Below, in pieces: positions 7,922-16,023 of a stretch of 45,928 nt of DNA. The notes below the pieces were generated by a model. It had not been told where the DNA came from. It was given only the letters and a program-made list of their open reading frames with translations, and made no database searches. A program made the position numbers and the translations under genes. Within the stretch, counting starts at the first letter, position 1. Each line of letters starts with the position of its first letter. The stretch is from Acidimicrobiales bacterium (GTDB taxonomy: Bacteria > Actinomycetota > Acidimicrobiia > Acidimicrobiales > Iamiaceae): positions 1 to 45,928 of the forward strand of contig JAOBWM010000017.1 in the NCBI GenBank assembly GCA_025463365.1, written 5' to 3'.

Positions 7922-9756
7922 CCCGCCGCAACCTGCTGGTCCCGCTCATCCTCGTGGCGCTCGTGGCCCTGGCCTCCGTGCTGGTCGCCGTCACGAGCAA
8001 CACGTCGCCCGTGCTCGGCCTCGACCTGCAGGGCGGGTTCTCCGTCGTGCTGCAGGCCAAGGAGGTCAAGGGCCGGCTTCCCTCCGAGGAGAGCGTCGAG
8101 AAGGCGAAGGACATCATCCGCCAGCGCGTGGACGGGCTCGGCGTGGCCGAGCCCGACATCACCCGGCAGGGCCGCACCGTCATCGTGCAGCTCCCCGGCG
8201 TGAAGAACCGGGACAAGGCCGAATCCCTCGTCGGCTGCACGGCGAAGCTCGAGTTCCGGCCCGTCCTCGGCGTGGTCGCCAACCCCGATGCACCGAGCCC
8301 GAGCACCACCACGACCTCGAAGAAGAAGGGGTCGAAGAGCACCACCACCACGACCTCGAAGAAGAAGGGGTCGAAGAGCACCACCACGACTGCCGGCAAG
8401 GCGACGACCACCACGGCCGCCAAGGGCGCCACCACCACGACCGGCAGCGGCAAGGGCGAGACCGGCTCCGGCGTGGCGGGGATCGCGCCCGGCGAAGGGG
8501 CGATGCCGGTGCAGTTCGCGCCGACCACGACCACGACCTTGCCGCCGACGACCACAGCGCCGCCGACGACCAGCGCGCCGGCCGGCTCCACGGTCCCCAG
8601 CGCGTCGACCACCTCGGCCCCCGGCTCCACCACGACGACCACGGCGGCCGACGGCTCGACGGGTTCGAGCTCGTCGTGTGGCGGCGCGGTGACGCCCGCC
8701 AAGAAGGGCACCACGACCACGACCACCGCCCCGCTGCCGGCGGGCACCGCGTCCTTCCCGTCCGACGACGGTGCGCTCCTCTACACGCTCGGCCCGGTGG
8801 GCTTCACCGGCGACGCCCTCAGCTCGGCCAAGGCCGCCCTCGGCCAGACCGGCGAGTGGCAGGTGAGCGTGTCGGTCCACAGCGCCCAGAAGGCCACGGC
8901 CAACGCGACCATGAACGCCTGCTACCAGGGCGGGGCGACGTGTCCGGGCCAAGGTGCCAGCGCCAGCGGCGGCCAGAACAGCGGCGCGGTGGCGATCGTG
9001 CTCGACGGCAAGGTCCTGTCGGCACCCCAGGTGAACGGCCCCGACCTCGCGAGCAGCACGTTCGAGATCACCGGCAACTTCACCCAGAGCGAGGCCAAGG
9101 ACCTGGCCCTGGTGCTGCGCTACGGCTCGCTGCCGGTGGAGTTCAACACCGTTGCGCTGCAGCAGGTGTCCGCCACCCTCGGCAAGGACTCGCTGCACGC
9201 GGGGCTCATCGCCGGCTTCATCGGCATCGCCGCCGTCGCCCTCTACATGCTCCTGTACTACCGCGGCCTCGGGCTCGTCGTCATCACCGGCCTGGGCGTG
9301 TGGGGTGGGCTGATGTACGGCATCGTGTGCTGGCTCGGCCAGACCCAGGGCCTGGCCCTGACCCTCTCGGGCATCACCGGCATCATCGTGTCCGTCGGCA
9401 CCACGGTGGACTCCTACGTCGTGTTCTTCGAGCGATTGCGTGACGAGGTCCGAGCGGGGAGGAGTGTGCGCGCGTCGACCGAACGGGGCTTCGCCAGCGC
9501 CATCCGCACGATCCTCACGGCCGACATCTCGTCGTTCATCGGAGCGTTCCTGCTCTGGTACCTCACGGTGGGTCCGGTGCGAGGGTTCGCCTTCTTCCTC
9601 GGGCTCTCGGTGGTCCTCGATCTGCTCGTGGCCTACTGCTTCACCCGCCCGCTCGTGATCCTGCTCGGCCGCTCGAAGCGCTTCACCGATGCCCGCTTCT
9701 TGGGCCTGGCCGCCGCCCTCGACCGGCCGCCGACCGCCGCGGGAGCGACGTCATGA
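7918..9756 (+). CDS. secD: Protein translocase subunit SecD with Thr/Lys-rich insertion
   Basis: RND-type membrane subunit that uses the proton gradient to help pull proteins through SecYEG. The 612-residue protein has TM1 at about 4-24, the P1 head with LDLQGGFSVVL, and a C-terminal block of five membrane segments starting near SLPVEFNTVALQ and including GTTVDSYVVFFERLRDE. Residues about 122-280 hold a long low-complexity insertion rich in Thr, Lys, Ser and Gly. It contains a perfect 12-residue duplication (8305-8340 and 8344-8379). Such insertions are known in actinobacterial SecD, but this one is large. Overlaps with yajC and secF (ATGA) mark one operon. Confidence 0.96.
   Translation: MTRRNLLVPLILVALVALASVLVAVTSNTSPVLGLDLQGGFSVVLQAKEVKGRLPSEESVEKAKDIIRQRVDGLGVAEPDITRQGRTVIVQLPGVKNRDKAESLVGCTAKLEFRPVLGVVANPDAPSPSTTTTSKKKGSKSTTTTTSKKKGSKSTTTTAGKATTTTAAKGATTTTGSGKGETGSGVAGIAPGEGAMPVQFAPTTTTTLPPTTTAPPTTSAPAGSTVPSASTTSAPGSTTTTTAADGSTGSSSSCGGAVTPAKKGTTTTTTAPLPAGTASFPSDDGALLYTLGPVGFTGDALSSAKAALGQTGEWQVSVSVHSAQKATANATMNACYQGGATCPGQGASASGGQNSGAVAIVLDGKVLSAPQVNGPDLASSTFEITGNFTQSEAKDLALVLRYGSLPVEFNTVALQQVSATLGKDSLHAGLIAGFIGIAAVALYMLLYYRGLGLVVITGLGVWGGLMYGIVCWLGQTQGLALTLSGITGIIVSVGTTVDSYVVFFERLRDEVRAGRSVRASTERGFASAIRTILTADISSFIGAFLLWYLTVGPVRGFAFFLGLSVVLDLLVAYCFTRPLVILLGRSKRFTDARFLGLAAALDRPPTAAGATS
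8305..8379 (+). repeat. Perfect 36-bp in-frame direct repeat in secD
   Basis: The same 36 bases occur at 8305-8340 and 8344-8379, separated by one ACC codon. Each encodes four Thr, Ser, three Lys, Gly, Ser, Lys, Ser. Perfect identity at the DNA level points to a recent slippage or recombination duplication, not just selection on protein composition. Confidence 0.95.
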
Positions 9757-11345
9757 CCGACCCCACCGACCCCACGGATCCCAACGCGACCGACGGCGCC
9801 GACGAGGTGACCGACGAGGTCACCGACGACGTGTCCGGCGATCTCTCCGGCGATCTCTCGGAATCCGAGATCGACGACCTCACCGAAGCCGAGGTCGACG
9901 AGCGCGTCTTCGACCAGGCGTCGGAGCCGGCTCCGGTCCGGCGCCACGGGGTGTTCTCGCGGCTGTACCACGGCGAGACCAGGGCCGACATCGTCGGACG
10001 GTGGAAGGTGTGGTTCGCGCTGTCCGCGGTGGTGATCCTCATCGGCGCGGCCGCGTTCGCCAACCGGGGCCTCAACCTCGGCATCGACTTCACCGGTGGC
10101 ACCGTCTGGAAGGTCCCCGCCGGCCACGCGTCGGTGGCCGAGGTCACCAAGGCGATGACCAAGCTGGGCTACAACGACGTCCAGGTCCAGCTCGTCACCC
10201 AGAGCTCCGGCACCGGCAAGGGCACGTTCATCTCGGTCGAGGCCGAGGCCACGGCCAAGCCGGCGGCCAAGACCACCTCCACCTTGGCCGCCACCGAGCG
10301 GGATCTCCGCTCGCTGTCGAGCAAGGCGCCGAAGAGCGCGCGCACCGCGATCGACGACGTGCTGGCCCAGGTCCAGGGGATCGACGGGCCGTTCCGCCAG
10401 GCTGTTCCCGCACCCCTCACCACCCTCCGCAACGAGGTCAAGGCCGTGCCCGCGGCCATGGCCAAGGCGAAGGGGGACAGTGCCAAGGCCAAGGTGGCCC
10501 GATCGGCCGTCAGCACCATGCAAGCGAGTGTGGACCAGCTGTCGACCCTCGAGTCCGCCGAGGTCGAGCGCGTCGGCCAGTCGGTCTCCAAGGAACTCGC
10601 CACGCTCACGGGCTCCAAGGTCAGCCAGGTCACCGTCGACACCGTCGGGCCCTCTTGGGGCAAGCAGATCTCGAACAAGGCGTTGAACGCCCTCATCGTG
10701 TTCCTGATCGCCATCACCCTGTACATCACGCTGCGGTTCGAGTTCCGCATGGCCCTGGCGACGTTGGCGGCGCTCCTGCACGACCTCGTGATCGTGGTCG
10801 GGATCTATGCCCTCTTCGGGTTCCCCGTGACCCCCGCCACGGTCATCGCCATCCTCACCATCCTCGGCTTCTCGATCTACGACGGCATCGTCGTGTTCGA
10901 CCGCGTCGACGAGAACACGAAGGCCCTGGGCAAGCGCTCGAAGGTCACCTACTCCGAGATGGCCAACACGTCGCTCAACCAGGTGCTGATGCGGTCGCTC
11001 AACACCTCGATCACGGCCTTGCTGCCGATCCTGTCGGTCCTGGTCATCGGGGCTGTGATCCTCAAGGCCACCACGCTCGAGGAGTTCGGCCTGGCCTTGT
11101 TCCTCGGCCTGCTCTCGGGCGCCTACTCGTCGATCTTCATCGCCACCCCGCTGCTCGCCATGTTGAAGGAGCGCGAGCCCCGCTACCGCGAGCTGCGGGC
11201 CCGCGTGCTCGGCGGCACCGCGGGGACCCAGCTCGCCGACGCGGGCGGTTCGGGCCGCACTCCGGTCGGCACCGCGGTCGTCGGGGACCGTGGCGCGCCG
11301 GCCGGATCCATGCCGCGGCCGCGCAAGCAGGGCAAGAAGCGATGA
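9753..11345 (+). CDS. secF: Protein translocase subunit SecF with large P1 insertion
   Basis: SecD partner in Sec-dependent export. At 530 residues it is well above the usual 300-440. An acidic N-terminal tail (1-60) with short tandem repeats (TDPTDPTD, DEVTDEVTDD, SGDLSGDLS) precedes TM1 (about 88-105) and LGIDFTGGTVWKV. A helical, Ala/Lys/Ser-rich insertion of about 110 residues (172-285) interrupts the extracytoplasmic P1 domain. The family core resumes with VDTVGPSWGKQI, then five membrane segments with YDGIVVFDRVDEN. A basic tail ends the protein. It overlaps secD and apt by four bases each. Confidence 0.95.
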   Translation: MTDPTDPTDPNATDGADEVTDEVTDDVSGDLSGDLSESEIDDLTEAEVDERVFDQASEPAPVRRHGVFSRLYHGETRADIVGRWKVWFALSAVVILIGAAAFANRGLNLGIDFTGGTVWKVPAGHASVAEVTKAMTKLGYNDVQVQLVTQSSGTGKGTFISVEAEATAKPAAKTTSTLAATERDLRSLSSKAPKSARTAIDDVLAQVQGIDGPFRQAVPAPLTTLRNEVKAVPAAMAKAKGDSAKAKVARSAVSTMQASVDQLSTLESAEVERVGQSVSKELATLTGSKVSQVTVDTVGPSWGKQISNKALNALIVFLIAITLYITLRFEFRMALATLAALLHDLVIVVGIYALFGFPVTPATVIAILTILGFSIYDGIVVFDRVDENTKALGKRSKVTYSEMANTSLNQVLMRSLNTSITALLPILSVLVIGAVILKATTLEEFGLALFLGLLSGAYSSIFIATPLLAMLKEREPRYRELRARVLGGTAGTQLADAGGSGRTPVGTAVVGDRGAPAGSMPRPRKQGKKR

Positions 11346-11887
11346 CCGACGACGGCGCGTCGGCTGCCCTGGCGGCAACGCTCGCCGGCCACATCCGTGA
11401 CATCCCGGACTTCCCGAAGCCGGGCGTGGTGTTCAAGGACATCACGCCGATGCTGGCCCACGCCGCCACCTTCGAGGCCGCCATCGCCGGCTTGGCAGGC
11501 CCGTTCGCGGAGGCCGAGATCGGTGCCGTGGTCGGGATCGAGGCTCGGGGGTTCATCGTGGCCGCACCGGTGGCGCTGCGGCTCGACGCCGGGTTCGTGC
11601 CGGTGCGCAAGGCCGGGAAGCTGCCGTGGGAGATCGAGCGCGAGGAGTACGAGCTCGAGTATGGGACAGACCTCCTGGAGATCCACCGTGACGCAGTGGT
11701 ACCCGGTGAGCGGGTGCTCGTGGTCGACGACGTGTTGGCCACCGGCGGGACCGCGGCAGCCACGGTCCGGCTGCTCGAGCGACTGGGCGCGGAGGTCGTC
11801 GGCCTTGCGTTCTTGATCGAGCTGGGGTTCTTGTCGGGCCGCGCCAAGCTGCCCGACCGCCCCGTCACCTCGCTCATCACCTACTGA
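11342..11887 (+). CDS. apt: Adenine phosphoribosyltransferase
   Basis: Salvages adenine to AMP using PRPP. The 181-residue cytosolic enzyme starts at ATG 11342, overlapping the secF stop. Motifs are IPDFPKPGVVFKDITP at the N-terminus, GIEARGFIVAAPVA, VRKAGKLPW, and the PRPP loop VLVVDDVLATGGTAAA. Actinobacteria typically carry apt between secF and rel, linking purine salvage to the (p)ppGpp enzyme, and this window keeps that order. rel begins 66 bp later from its own promoter-like site. Confidence 0.97.
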   Translation: MTDDGASAALAATLAGHIRDIPDFPKPGVVFKDITPMLAHAATFEAAIAGLAGPFAEAEIGAVVGIEARGFIVAAPVALRLDAGFVPVRKAGKLPWEIEREEYELEYGTDLLEIHRDAVVPGERVLVVDDVLATGGTAAATVRLLERLGAEVVGLAFLIELGFLSGRAKLPDRPVTSLITY

Positions 11888-11940
11888 CCCAGGGACCGAC
11901 CGGGGCGCCGGCCCGGGCACGGACCGGGGTGGCCGAGCCG

Positions 11941-11946
11941 TAGGCT
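11941..11946 (+). promoter_or_regulatory. Putative -10 element, leaderless rel transcript
   Basis: TAGGCT lies 7 nt before the rel ATG. No Shine-Dalgarno fits between them, which favours a leaderless message for rel separate from the yajC-apt operon. Confidence 0.5.
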
Positions 11947-11953
11947 GGCCGCC

Positions 11954-14179
11954 ATGCCAACGGTCAGCCGGGTGCTTCCGTGGCGCCGATCGAGCGCCCC
12001 CGCCTCAGTCGAGCTCGCGCCCCTGCTCGCCTCGTTTCGCAGCCACCACCCGAAGACGTCGACGGCGCTGATCAGCCAGGCCTACGAGCTGGCGGCCGCG
12101 GCCCACGAGGGCCAGCACCGCAAGAGCGGCGAGGCGTACATCCACCACCCGTTGGCGGTGGCCATGATCGTGGCCGACCTCGGCCTCGACGACGTCACCG
12201 TCGCCGCCGCCCTCCTGCACGACTCAGTCGAGGACACCGGCGTCACCCTTCCCGAGGTGGCCACGCAGTTCGGTGACGAGGTGGCCCGCATCGTCGACGG
12301 CGTCACCAAGCTCGATCGGGTCCAGTTCGACTCCAAGGCCGCCCAGCAGGCCGCGTCGATGCGCAAGATGCTCGTCGCCATGGCCAAGGACCTCCGGGTC
12401 CTCATGATCAAGCTCGCCGATCGCCTGCACAACATGCGGACCCTCGGCGCCATGGCCCCCGAGAAGCAGAGCCGGATCGCCCGTGAGACGCTCGACGTCT
12501 ACGCCCCCCTGGCCCACCGCCTCGGCATGCAGGACCTGAAGCAGCAGCTCGAAGACCTCAGCTTCGCCACCCTGCACCCCAAGCAGTACGCCGAGATCGA
12601 CCACATGGTCGCCACCCGCGCGCCCGAGCGCGTGCTCTACCTCGAGCAGGTCCTGGAACAGGTCCGCATGCGCCTCGAGGAGCTCGGCGTCGAGGCCGAG
12701 GTGTCGGGTCGCCCGAAGCACCTCTGGAGCATCTACGAGAAGATGGTCGTCAAGGGCCGCCAGTTCGACGACATCTACGACCTGGTCGGCATCCGGGTCA
12801 CGGTCGACTCGGTGCGCGACTGCTACGCCGCGCTCGGCTCGATCCACGCCACCTGGCGCCCCGTGCAAGGTCGCTTCAAGGACTACGTGGCGATGCCCAA
12901 GTTCAACCTGTACCAGTCGCTGCACACGACCGTCATCGGGCCCCAGGGCAAGCCCCTCGAGGTGCAGCTCCGCACGACCGAGATGAACCAGCGCGCCGAG
13001 TTCGGCGTCGCCGCCCACTTCGCCTACAAGCGCGGCTCCCCGTCCGACGAGCTGGCCTGGCTGAACCGGATCGTCGACTGGGAGCAGGAGACGTCGGACC
13101 CCGAGCAGTTCATGGAGACCCTCAAGGTCGACCTCGACCAGGACGAGGTCTACGTCTTCACGCCCAAGGGCAAGGTCGTCACGATGGCGAAGGGGGCCAC
13201 GCCCATCGACTTCGCGTACGCGGTGCACACCGAGGTGGGCCACTCCTGCGTGGGCGCCCGCGTCAACGGTCGCCTGGTGTCGCTCAGCCACCAGCTCGCA
13301 TCGGGCGACACGTGCGAGATCTTCACGTCCAAGGTCGAGGGCTCGGGCCCGAGCCGGGATTGGCTCCAGATCGTCCACACGCCCCGGGCCGCCAACAAGA
13401 TCCGGCAGTGGTTCTCGCGGGAACGCCGCGAGGATGCCCGTGAGACCGGTCGCGAGGACCTGCAGAAGCAGCTGCGCCGGGAGGGCCTGCCCACCCAGAA
13501 GCTGCCCCACGCGGTCCTCGCCGACGCGGCCACCGGCCTCAACTACGCGGACCTCGACGCGCTGTACACCGCGATCGGTGAGCACCACGTGTCGGCCGAG
13601 GCCGTCGTCACCCGCATCACCCGGCTGCTGCGATCCGGCGACCCCGGCCGAGAGGATCAGCTGCCCACCACCGTCAGCCGCCCCCGCAGCTCCAAGACCA
13701 CGAAGCCGGGTGCCGGCGTCCACGTCGAGGGCCTCGACGACGTCATGGTGCGGCTGTCACGCTGCTGCACCCCGGTGCCGGGCGACGAGATCATCGGCTT
13801 CGTCACCCGTGGCCGTGGAGTGTCGGTCCACCGGGCCGACTGCGCCAACGCGGTCTCCCTCCAGACCGGCCAGCGCGACCGCATGATCGAGGTCGAGTGG
13901 GACGAGGACCACGCCGGCGGCACGTTCGTCGCATCCATCGAGGTGCGAGCCCTCGACCGGCCCCGGTTGCTGCGCGACGTGTCCAGTGCCCTCGCCGACC
14001 ATCACGTGAACATCCTCAGCTGCAACATGAAGGCCGGCAACGACCGCATGGCCATCATGCGCTTCGACTTCGAGCTCGGTGACCCGAACCACCTGGGCGC
14101 GGTCCTCGGGACGATCCGAGGGCTCGACGGCGTCTACGAGTCCTACCGGGTCCTGCCCGGCGCAGCCGTCTCCGTCTGA
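11954..14179 (+). CDS. rel: Bifunctional (p)ppGpp synthetase/hydrolase Rel
   Basis: Makes and degrades the alarmone (p)ppGpp in the stringent response. The 741-residue protein has the full long-Rel layout. The HD hydrolase domain has HHPLAV (64-69) and H89-D90 in LLHDSVEDTG. The synthetase domain has YDLVGIRV and FNLYQSLHTTVIGP. R307-F-K-D310 is the RXKD motif found in bifunctional enzymes, not the EXDD of synthetase-only RelA. TGS (DEVYVFTPKG), a Cys-rich CCTPVPGDEI segment and a C-terminal ACT domain follow. The start at ATG 11954 gives an N-terminus of normal length. It stands alone between apt and the phospholipase gene. Confidence 0.97.
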   Translation: MPTVSRVLPWRRSSAPASVELAPLLASFRSHHPKTSTALISQAYELAAAAHEGQHRKSGEAYIHHPLAVAMIVADLGLDDVTVAAALLHDSVEDTGVTLPEVATQFGDEVARIVDGVTKLDRVQFDSKAAQQAASMRKMLVAMAKDLRVLMIKLADRLHNMRTLGAMAPEKQSRIARETLDVYAPLAHRLGMQDLKQQLEDLSFATLHPKQYAEIDHMVATRAPERVLYLEQVLEQVRMRLEELGVEAEVSGRPKHLWSIYEKMVVKGRQFDDIYDLVGIRVTVDSVRDCYAALGSIHATWRPVQGRFKDYVAMPKFNLYQSLHTTVIGPQGKPLEVQLRTTEMNQRAEFGVAAHFAYKRGSPSDELAWLNRIVDWEQETSDPEQFMETLKVDLDQDEVYVFTPKGKVVTMAKGATPIDFAYAVHTEVGHSCVGARVNGRLVSLSHQLASGDTCEIFTSKVEGSGPSRDWLQIVHTPRAANKIRQWFSRERREDARETGREDLQKQLRREGLPTQKLPHAVLADAATGLNYADLDALYTAIGEHHVSAEAVVTRITRLLRSGDPGREDQLPTTVSRPRSSKTTKPGAGVHVEGLDDVMVRLSRCCTPVPGDEIIGFVTRGRGVSVHRADCANAVSLQTGQRDRMIEVEWDEDHAGGTFVASIEVRALDRPRLLRDVSSALADHHVNILSCNMKAGNDRMAIMRFDFELGDPNHLGAVLGTIRGLDGVYESYRVLPGAAVSV

Positions 14180-14228
14180 CCCGCGGCCGGGCCACCGACC
14201 GATCCTCCCGCGCCGACGCGCCTTGGCC

Positions 14229-14234
14229 TACCAT
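14229..14234 (+). promoter_or_regulatory. Putative -10 element of the phospholipase gene
   Basis: TACCAT, followed by a predicted leader of about 50 nt that ends with a good Shine-Dalgarno (AGGGGAGAG) before ATG 14291. Confidence 0.4.
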
Positions 14235-14290
14235 CACCCCGTTCCGTACAGATGTCCGGGACCGGGGAAGCAGACCAGGGGAGAGAATCC

Positions 14291-14740
14291 ATGCGGATCG
14301 CACGTCGCGTGTTCGGGTTGGCGTTGGCCGTCGTCTCGGTGGCAGGAGTGGTGGCGCCGACCACCGCCGGTGCCATCACCACGAGCGAGAAGCAGGTGAT
14401 CTTGTACAAGGAGCTCGGCTCCCAGCCGTACTTCGTCGACATGTACAACCACCGCACCGTCGCGCCGAACAACAGCTTCATCTGGACCACCGACCTCTGC
14501 TCGTGGTCGCCCGACAAGCCGCTCGGCGTCGACTTCTCGATGCCGTGCCGCCGCCACGACTTCAACTACCGCAACTTCAAGGCCAACGCGATCTGGAACG
14601 CCACCAACAAGGGCAAGATCGACTCCGCCTTCCTCGGCGACATGAAGGCCGTCTGCGCCAAGGCCAGCTGGTACAAGAAGCCCACCTGCTACGCCAGCGC
14701 CGAGACCTACTACGCCTTCGTGAAGCGGCTCGGGACCTGA
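14291..14740 (+). CDS. Secreted prokaryotic phospholipase A2
   Basis: Small secreted phospholipase of the bacterial PLA2 family (Streptomyces type), expected to release sn-2 fatty acids from phospholipids with Ca2+. The 149-residue precursor has a Sec signal peptide (1-28, ending AGA). The mature part has the family core: C70 in CSWSPDKPLG, C86, the catalytic pair H89-D90 in CRRHDFNYRN, an acidic partner near D111, and C122 plus C133 for a second disulfide. An upstream in-frame start at 14252 would bury the signal peptide, and the Shine-Dalgarno at about 14278-14286 supports 14291. It is monocistronic, followed by a noncoding palindrome-rich spacer. The biological target is unknown. Confidence 0.9.
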   Translation: MRIARRVFGLALAVVSVAGVVAPTTAGAITTSEKQVILYKELGSQPYFVDMYNHRTVAPNNSFIWTTDLCSWSPDKPLGVDFSMPCRRHDFNYRNFKANAIWNATNKGKIDSAFLGDMKAVCAKASWYKKPTCYASAETYYAFVKRLGT

Positions 14741-15031
14741 GGGTCCCCTCTCGTCAGGGAGCTCGCTGCGCTCGCTCCCTTCCTCGAACCTCCTTCCTGC
14801 ACGCCTGACGGCGTCCGTCTTCGCTCGTCGGCACGGCTTCGCCGCACCTCCTCGGTCGTCAGGGGGCGCCGCAGGCTCTGCCCCCCGACACCCCCCGGGC
14901 TCGCTCCGCTCGGTGGCCTTGCTTCGTCGTCGCGGTCGATCTCGTCCTCGTTTGCGACCCCCAGCCCTTCGGGGTCTGCGACCCCGGACCCCCCGGGGGC
15001 CTCGTCTTCGGGGCTTGGGTTGGTCGGAGGG
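14741..15031 (+). repeat. Noncoding spacer packed with short GC-rich palindromes
   Basis: About 290 bp without a credible gene. It holds several hairpin-forming repeats in a row, for example GGGAGC with GCTCCC around 14757-14780, GGGGGC with GCCCCC around 14862-14886, CCGGGCTCGCTCCGCTCGG around 14897-14915, and GACCCC with GGGGTC around 14956-14978. The pattern resembles extragenic palindromic clusters of high-GC genomes. A transcription-termination role for the phospholipase gene is possible. Confidence 0.65.
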
Positions 15032-15037
15032 TACGGT
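15032..15037 (+). promoter_or_regulatory. Putative -10 element, leaderless alpha/beta hydrolase gene
   Basis: TACGGT lies 8 nt before GTG 15046, directly after the palindrome-rich spacer. Same TANNNT-to-start arrangement as at ruvC. Confidence 0.45.
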
Positions 15038-15045
15038 CCACGGTC

Positions 15046-15966
15046 GTGGTTGCTGATGTGGATGAGTTGATCGACCCGGACGCGCCAGGGTGGTTCCGGC
15101 GGGCGTTGCACACGCCGTTCTTCGACGAGGTCGTGGAGGTCAACGGGGCCAAGATCCACTACCTGGCTTGGGGCGAGCCGGCGCGGCGTGGCCTGGTGTT
15201 CGTGCACGGTGGCGCGGCGCATGCGCACTGGTGGACGCACATGGCCGCGGCCTACGCCCGGCAGTACCGGGTGGTCGCGCTCGATCTGTCGGGCCATGGA
15301 GACAGTGATCACCGCGACGCCTACTCCCTCGAGCAGTGGGCCGCGGAAGTGGTGGCGGTGGCCGCCGACGCCGGCATCGACGGGCCACCCGTGGTCGTCG
15401 GCCACTCGATGGGCGGCTTCGTCAGCATCGCCACCGCCGCCCTCCACGCCGATGCCGTCGACGGCGTCATCGTCGTGGACTCGCCCGTCGCCGTGCCCGA
15501 CCATGAGGTGGGTGCGGCCCAGGCCAAGCAGGCCTTCGGCGTGCCCAGGGTGTACCCGACGCTCGACGACGCCCTGGCCCGGTTCCGCACGGTGCCGCCC
15601 CAGGAGCACTACCTCCCCTACGTGATGCACCACGTCGCCCGGCGATCGCTGCACGAGGTCGACGGTGGGTGGAGTTGGAAGTTCGACCACAACCTGTTCA
15701 ACGCGTTCACGTCATCGATCCGCGCCGTGGCGCTGCCGTACCTGCCGCAGGTCCGCTGCCGGTTCGCCCTCCTGCGTGCCGAGTTCGGGCTCGTCACCCC
15801 TGACATCGGCGAGTCGATGTACGAGATGCTCGGCCGGTCGGCGCCGGTGGTGGAGATCCCCGAGGCAGGCCACCACGGCATGCTCGACCAGCCGCTCGTG
15901 CTCACCACCGCGATCCGCACGCTGCTCGCCGACTGGGACCACAGCACCCCGCAACGCAGGGCCTGA
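15046..15966 (+). CDS. Alpha/beta-fold hydrolase
   Basis: Serine hydrolase of the alpha/beta superfamily, 306 residues, with no signal peptide and so probably cytosolic. Seen: oxyanion motif HGG (54-56), GHGDSD loop (83-88), nucleophile elbow GHSMGG with S121, and catalytic His at 276 in EAGHHGMLDQP. The acid is probably the Asp near 253. A helical cap domain lies between about 150 and 225. The closest general class is esterase/haloalkane-dehalogenase-like or C-C hydrolases; the substrate is not readable. It has its own promoter-like hexamer and is followed by a palindromic site upstream of the oxidase-deaminase pair. Confidence 0.88.
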   Translation: MVADVDELIDPDAPGWFRRALHTPFFDEVVEVNGAKIHYLAWGEPARRGLVFVHGGAAHAHWWTHMAAAYARQYRVVALDLSGHGDSDHRDAYSLEQWAAEVVAVAADAGIDGPPVVVGHSMGGFVSIATAALHADAVDGVIVVDSPVAVPDHEVGAAQAKQAFGVPRVYPTLDDALARFRTVPPQEHYLPYVMHHVARRSLHEVDGGWSWKFDHNLFNAFTSSIRAVALPYLPQVRCRFALLRAEFGLVTPDIGESMYEMLGRSAPVVEIPEAGHHGMLDQPLVLTTAIRTLLADWDHSTPQRRA

Positions 15967-15971
15967 CCGAG

Positions 15972-15987
15972 CGGTGACCTGTCACCG
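15972..15987. promoter_or_regulatory. Perfect 16-bp palindromic site (possible operator)
   Basis: CGGTGAC and GTCACCG separated by CT. A two-base loop makes an RNA hairpin unlikely, so a dimeric regulator's binding site is the better reading. It lies 36 bp before the GTG of the FAD oxidase gene and just after the alpha/beta hydrolase stop. No regulator gene is nearby. Confidence 0.45.
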
Positions 15988-16023
15988 GCGAGCCACACGC
16001 TCGAAACACGGACCTGGCTCACT

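Noticed and set aside
8305-8379. 36-bp direct repeat resembling a CRISPR repeat length
   Set aside because: Only two copies with a 3-bp gap, in frame inside secD and coding for Thr/Lys-rich sequence. No spacers or cas genes.
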